Shown piece by piece: positions 60,383-64,000 of a stretch of DNA of 64,000 nucleotides (within the stretch, counting starts at the first letter, position 1; the number at the start of each line of letters is the position of its first letter). Position numbers and translations under genes: made by a program. Under the pieces are notes generated by a model. That model was not told where the DNA came from, made no database searches, and saw nothing but the letters and a program-made list of their open reading frames with translations. Source of the DNA: Streptomyces sp. 1331.2 (GTDB lineage: Bacteria; Actinomycetota; Actinomycetes; Streptomycetales; Streptomycetaceae); NCBI RefSeq assembly GCF_900199205.1, contig NZ_OBMJ01000001.1:1860001-1924000 (forward strand). The letters run 5' to 3'.

Positions 60383-63097
60383 TCACCCGTTCGGGGCGAA
60401 GCGCGCGACCAGGTCCCCCGCGGTGATCCGCTCCAGGGTGTCCGGGGCGGCGTCCGTCGGGCCGGGGTAGAGCCGGTAGAACGTCCCGCGTGCACCGGCC
60501 GGGGCGGGCACGTCGGCGTGCACCAGCGCCGTGAACGCCCGGGCGCCGGTGAGGCGTTCGGCGATCAGCCGGGCGGTGTCGTCCGGCCGCTGCTCGGTGC
60601 GCCGGTCGCTCACGTGGCGCCCGCGCAGCCGCTCGAAGAAGTCGGCCACCGGCTCGTCCGCGCCCCGGTGGTAGGTGTCCAGCCCGAGGCCCTTCCGGTC
60701 GCGCACCAGCACCTCGTCGCTGCCGGCCGCGGCGGCGGCGCAGGCGAGGTCCCAGAGGGTGGCCCGGGAGCCGGCGGCGAAGTACGCCAGCACGTCCTCG
60801 GCCAGCGCGCCGATCCGCTCGTGGTGCCGGTGGATGCTGTGGAAGCCGCTGCCGGAGCCGACGTTGAGGTCGGTCCAGGTGTGCCGGCGGGTCCCGAGGT
60901 CGACGATCATCGGCACGCAGATCCTGGCGTCCCCGGCGAGGTCCAGCCGCTGGCGCACGCTCCCGGGGTGGAAGCTGCCGGTGCCCTGGCGGGCCGCCTC
61001 GGACGGGGTCAGCGCCATGAAGCCGGCGAAGGCGTCGGTGAGGTCCTCGAAGGGGACGTCGTTGTAGCTGAACACCACCACCACGGCGTACCGGGCACCG
61101 GCCTTGCCCAGCGCCGGCAGGTCGAGGTCGACGAACTCGGTGGCGCCGTGCGGCGGCGGGGCGGTGGTGAAGTCCCCGGAATGGACGGCGGCGCGCGGGC
61201 CCATGACCAGCCGGGTGTAGTCGCACAGGCCGGTGAACTGCCACTCCTCGTCGTAGAAGGCGACCGAGAGGTCGAGGTCGACCCGCTGGTGCGGGCGCTG
61301 CATCCAGTGCACGAACAGCCGCAGGTACTGCCCGTCCGGGATCCGCTGCACGCTGCCGCGCGGCACGGCGACCAGGGTCTTGGCGCCGGCGCGCTCGGCG
61401 AAGGGGACGACCAGGTCGGCCAGCCCGGCGTCCAGCACCGCCACCTCGTGGCGCCCCGCCTCCCGCGCCGACTGCCCGGCGCGGCGCAGCAGTTCGGCCT
61501 CGATCAGGGCGCAGACCGGCGCGCTGAGCGCGGCCGGGACGGGCGTGCCCCGGTCGGAGCGGGCGTGCGCCGAGGCGACCCGGCCGCGCGGGAAGTACAG
61601 CCGCCGCTCGCCGTACGCGCGCGGTGCGCGCAGCCGCCCGTACGCGCCGAGCAGCGGGCAGGGCGCGACGGCGCGCAGTGCCCCCGGCAGCGCCTCGGCG
61701 AGCGCGGCGGGCAGCGGCTCGTCGCGGCACCAGGTCTGGTGCACCCGCAGCAGGTGGTGCAGCCGGCGCACCAGTTCGCCCGGGCGGCGGGCCAGCAGTC
61801 GGACGGCGGCGGGCAGGTCGCCCTGCCCGAGGGCGTGTTCGACGGCGGCGGCGAAAGTCTCGACGGTCAGCCGGGTGTGTCCGCCGGGCGTCTCGCGCAC
61901 CCGCAGCGGGGCGGGCGCCTCGCGCAGCTGCGGGCCGAGGCCGTGCAGGTCGAGGTCGCTCTGCCGGAGCACGGCGAAGGCGGCGGCCGCGTACGGGAAG
62001 CGCTCGCGGTGCTCGTACGGGTGCAGCAGTTCGCCGGCCCGCAGCCAGGCCTGCCGGTGGCGGCGCAGGTCCTCGGCGAGGGTGCCGACCGGGAACGCGT
62101 CCAGGACGGCGAGGAGTTCGCGGCGCAGCGGGCGGGGCAGGTTGCGCAGCCGTAGCCCGCGGGCGGTCTCGGGCAGCAGGTCGGGCTCGGCGCCGGACCA
62201 CGCCCAGAGCAGCCGCAGCACGTCGGTGGCGGTGGTGAGGTGGGCGGCGAGCAGTGGGCGGGTGCGGTCGGCATCGCCGCGCAGCAGCGCGGCGAGCACG
62301 GTGGCGCGGCTCTCCCGGACGGGGACCTCGGCGGGCAGCCAGCCGGCCGGGTCGGCGGGGGCGTGCTCGAGCAGCAGCGCGAGGTCCTCGCGGTCCTGCG
62401 GGTTCAGCGGGGTGTGGCGGGCGAGCAGGGCGCCCAGTGCGGCGCCGGCGAGCTCGGTCGGGTCGTCGGCGCCGGCCAGGCGCAGCGGCCGCAGCGCGCT
62501 GCCGGGCGGGAGGGTGCGGGCGGCGTGGCGGGCGGCCCGGGTGTCGGGGGAGAGGTAGGGCTTGGGTTCCAGCGGGGTGCGGCAGAGCGGGCAGCGGCGG
62601 TCGTCGCCGTCCTCCAGCAGCATGTCCTGGTAGCACTCGCCGCAGATCAGGTGGGCGCACGGGGCCAGCGCGCCGATCCCGACCTCCAGGCTGCTGCGCT
62701 CGCACAGGACGCAGATCTGGCCGGCCTGGCAGAGCAGGTAGCCGCGGATGGTCGCGGAGTAGGTGGCGTGCGCGTGCGAGGGGACGCCGTCGGGGAAGGT
62801 GCGGAACAGCGGCTGGTGGCTGCGGTTGGCGCCGAGCTGCGCGTCGATCCGCAGCAGCAGTCGGGTGCCGGCCGCGGACAGGTCCAGCGGGCGCAGTCGG
62901 CCGAGGGCGGCGCGCAGGCCGCGGGTCAGGACGTAGCCGCGCTGCACCAGGTCGGCCTCCAGGGCCACGAGCCCCTGGGCCGACCACGGAAGTGGTTCCC
63001 CGGGCGCGACGCCGGGCTCGACCCGGACCATTCCGTGACGGCGCAGCAGGTAGGCGTCCAGCCCGGTCTCGGGCTCCGCGACGCTCGGCTTCTTCAC
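60383..63097 (-). CDS. RING-finger protein of the MXAN_6230/SCO0854 type
   Basis: A 904-residue cytoplasmic protein. The RING domain is a perfect C3HC4: C129, C132, C147, H149, C152, C155, C169, C172 (CVLC ... CAHLICGEC ... CPLC). Before it is an N-terminal helical region, and after it about 350 residues of Leu/Ala/Arg-rich helices. The C-terminal ~300 residues include VDLDLSVAFYDEEWQFTGL and VDLDLPALGKAGARYAVVVV, with resemblance to TerD-type calcium-binding stress domains. Bacterial RING proteins of this kind have been noted in comparative genomics as possible ubiquitin-like or scaffold components; activity is unproven. GTG 63097 (KKPSVAEPETGLDAYLL) has GGGGGAA upstream. Probably co-transcribed with the ligase gene. 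Confidence 0.85.
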   Translation of the reverse strand: MKKPSVAEPETGLDAYLLRRHGMVRVEPGVAPGEPLPWSAQGLVALEADLVQRGYVLTRGLRAALGRLRPLDLSAAGTRLLLRIDAQLGANRSHQPLFRTFPDGVPSHAHATYSATIRGYLLCQAGQICVLCERSSLEVGIGALAPCAHLICGECYQDMLLEDGDDRRCPLCRTPLEPKPYLSPDTRAARHAARTLPPGSALRPLRLAGADDPTELAGAALGALLARHTPLNPQDREDLALLLEHAPADPAGWLPAEVPVRESRATVLAALLRGDADRTRPLLAAHLTTATDVLRLLWAWSGAEPDLLPETARGLRLRNLPRPLRRELLAVLDAFPVGTLAEDLRRHRQAWLRAGELLHPYEHRERFPYAAAAFAVLRQSDLDLHGLGPQLREAPAPLRVRETPGGHTRLTVETFAAAVEHALGQGDLPAAVRLLARRPGELVRRLHHLLRVHQTWCRDEPLPAALAEALPGALRAVAPCPLLGAYGRLRAPRAYGERRLYFPRGRVASAHARSDRGTPVPAALSAPVCALIEAELLRRAGQSAREAGRHEVAVLDAGLADLVVPFAERAGAKTLVAVPRGSVQRIPDGQYLRLFVHWMQRPHQRVDLDLSVAFYDEEWQFTGLCDYTRLVMGPRAAVHSGDFTTAPPPHGATEFVDLDLPALGKAGARYAVVVVFSYNDVPFEDLTDAFAGFMALTPSEAARQGTGSFHPGSVRQRLDLAGDARICVPMIVDLGTRRHTWTDLNVGSGSGFHSIHRHHERIGALAEDVLAYFAAGSRATLWDLACAAAAAGSDEVLVRDRKGLGLDTYHRGADEPVADFFERLRGRHVSDRRTEQRPDDTARLIAERLTGARAFTALVHADVPAPAGARGTFYRLYPGPTDAAPDTLERITAGDLVARFAPNG

Positions 63098-63638
63098 AGC
63101 TCTTCCCCCGGCAGGTACGACGAAGCGGGGGCGGAGAGTGGGCGCACTCGGGTCATTTTGGAGATGAGTGAGAAGGAAGCACGCCGCGGAGCCGCCCCCG
63201 CGTCGATCACCCTAGCGAAGAGCGGCCCCGGCACCCGAACGGTTTTCCGCCCACAGCCCCCTTCCTACCGGCGAGTAGCTTCGCTACAGTGGCCGCACGC
63301 ACCACCGTCGGGCTTCGGGAGCCGCACCGACGGGGCTCGCGGTCGCCGTGTCTGCGGCGCTCGCGCGGTGCGTCTTCACCGGCCGGTGCCGCGACTCGCG
63401 GCGGGCCGGGTTCTCTTCCTCGTATCAGAGCCGCTTCCTTCACCTTCGAGCGCCTGAGCACCACGGCACACCCGCAGTTCGGCCGGAGCGGACCGGCCGC
63501 TGCCGGTGTGCCGGAACCCGTCATCTCCCCAGCCCCCGCGCGTGGACCCTCCTCCGGCGGCGGCCGCCCCCCGTCGTACGGGCGCAGCGGCCTGCCCGCC
63601 GGAGCACGCGCGGGCTCTCATGACTAGGAGTCAGGACA
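63098..63638. other. Long divergent region before the 3-hydroxyacyl-CoA dehydrogenase
   Basis: 541 bases without a gene between divergent genes. It contains overlapping dyads at 63265-63287, TACAGT at 63285-63290 (possible -10 for the dehydrogenase with a leader of about 340 bases), and then GC-rich sequence to the ribosome site. I see no conserved RNA. Short open frames here have no ribosome site and are rejected. Confidence 0.5.
63265..63278. promoter_or_regulatory. TetR-type operator-like dyad
   Basis: CTACCGGCGAGTAG, a 14-base dyad with CTAC / GTAG ends. It overlaps GTAGC-TTC-GCTAC (63275-63287) and abuts the TACAGT box. Sites of the form TACCGGCGAGTA occur before acyl-CoA metabolism genes controlled by TetR-family repressors; assignment here is inferred. 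Confidence 0.4.
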
Positions 63639-64000
63639 ATGGAGCGTCCCTTCCCCACGGTCGCCGTCGTCGGCCTCGGCACGATGGGTGCCGGTGTCGC
63701 CGTGGCGGTCGCCAAGAGCGGTCGCCGGGTGATCGGCATCGAGGCCACCGAGGACTCGGCCGCCCGGGCGCTGGCCCGGATCGAGGAAGCCACCGCGCAC
63801 GCGGTCGACCGGGAGCGGATCACCGCCGAGGAGCGCACCGCGCTGCTCGCGCTGATCTCGGTCGGGCACGAGCTGACGGCCGCCGCCGAGGCGGACCTGG
63901 TGATCGAGGAGGTGCCCGAGCAGCTGGAGCTGAAGCGGGAGGTCTTCGCCGAGCTGGACCGGATCTGCCCGGAGGCCACCGTGCTGGCCACCGGCACCAC
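63639..64000 (+). CDS. 3-hydroxyacyl-CoA dehydrogenase, 5' part
   Basis: First 120 codons; the gene runs off the window. The N-terminal Rossmann fold is clear: TVAVVGLGTMGAGVAVAVAK with GLGTMG in place of GxGxxG, then VIGIEATEDSAARA and DLVIEEVPEQLELKREVF, typical of 3-hydroxybutyryl-CoA dehydrogenases (FadB/Hbd type). AGGAG lies 8 bases before ATG 63639. It reduces acetoacetyl-CoA or oxidises 3-hydroxyacyl-CoA; downstream genes are needed to assign the pathway. Confidence 0.9.
   Translation, partial: MERPFPTVAVVGLGTMGAGVAVAVAKSGRRVIGIEATEDSAARALARIEEATAHAVDRERITAEERTALLALISVGHELTAAAEADLVIEEVPEQLELKREVFAELDRICPEATVLATGT

Noticed and set aside
60303..62987. Minus-strand open frame of about 894 codons overlapping the RING gene
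   Set aside because: A second frame of the same strand; Arg/Pro/Ala low complexity, while the chosen frame has the exact RING cysteines.

Overview
The window is 64 kb of very GC-rich DNA with strongly biased third codon positions, and its gene content is typical of Streptomycetaceae (Streptomyces or Kitasatospora; I cannot separate the two from sequence alone). Markers include a FadR-type regulator beside a NimT-type transporter, an Asp23/AmaP envelope-stress cluster, a DUF3099 protein, an FHA-ABC exporter, tldD/tldE, and several genes that appear to be leaderless. I found no tRNA, rRNA, CRISPR array, phage or insertion sequence, and most of it reads as core chromosome. The clearest accessory part is the exopolysaccharide locus at about 42-54 kb.

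Layout. 0-8.4 kb, mostly minus strand: tyrS, a divergent HNH nuclease, a PQQ-repeat membrane protein, a pterin dehydratase, a small zinc protein, a TauE/SafE permease, an SPFH/NfeD pair and an ABC ATPase. 8.5-16 kb: an unknown protein, a GAF histidine kinase with its NarL-type regulator, a double-FHA ABC exporter resembling mycobacterial Rv1747, serB and a SixA-like phosphatase. 16-26 kb: MFS transporter with divergent GntR regulator, fabG-fabI, a metallo-beta-lactamase-fold protein, tldD-tldE, kptA and DUF3099. 26.2-34.8 kb: a possible small RNA with C-rich hairpin loops, moaA, the DUF485/actP acetate-uptake pair, an alcohol dehydrogenase, a DEDDh-BRCT nuclease, SURF1, MerR-thioredoxin and an SDR. 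34.8-42 kb: the five-gene Asp23/AmaP cluster, an enoyl-CoA hydratase, a small HTH protein, an ABC-F ATPase preceded by a possible leader peptide, and a secreted PQQ-like protein.

42-54 kb is a compact Wzx/Wzy-type exopolysaccharide locus: GH26 glycosidase, FemAB/GNAT-like transferase, Wzz-like protein, two GT4 glycosyltransferases, polysaccharide deacetylase, MurJ-like flippase, O-antigen-ligase-type polymerase and polyprenyl-phosphate sugar transferase. Most of these genes overlap by a few bases. 54-64 kb holds an SRPBCC protein, a HipA-family kinase, a secreted subtilase, a FluG-like pair (amidohydrolase plus glutamine-synthetase-like ligase), a 904-residue protein with a perfect C3HC4 RING finger immediately upstream of that pair, and the start of a 3-hydroxyacyl-CoA dehydrogenase cut by the window edge.

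Three things recur. (1) At least eight starts have a TANNNT hexamer ending 6-8 bases before ATG/GTG and no ribosome site, the pattern of leaderless transcription. (2) Several 3' gene ends carry short tandem duplications that include the stop codon. (3) A roughly 30-bp sequence that reads as an ERxGGERA peptide in coding frames occurs four times. The strongest candidates for unfamiliar biology are the RING / ligase / amidohydrolase gene row, the leader peptide before the ABC-F gene, and the C-rich-loop RNA candidate at about 26.4 kb.
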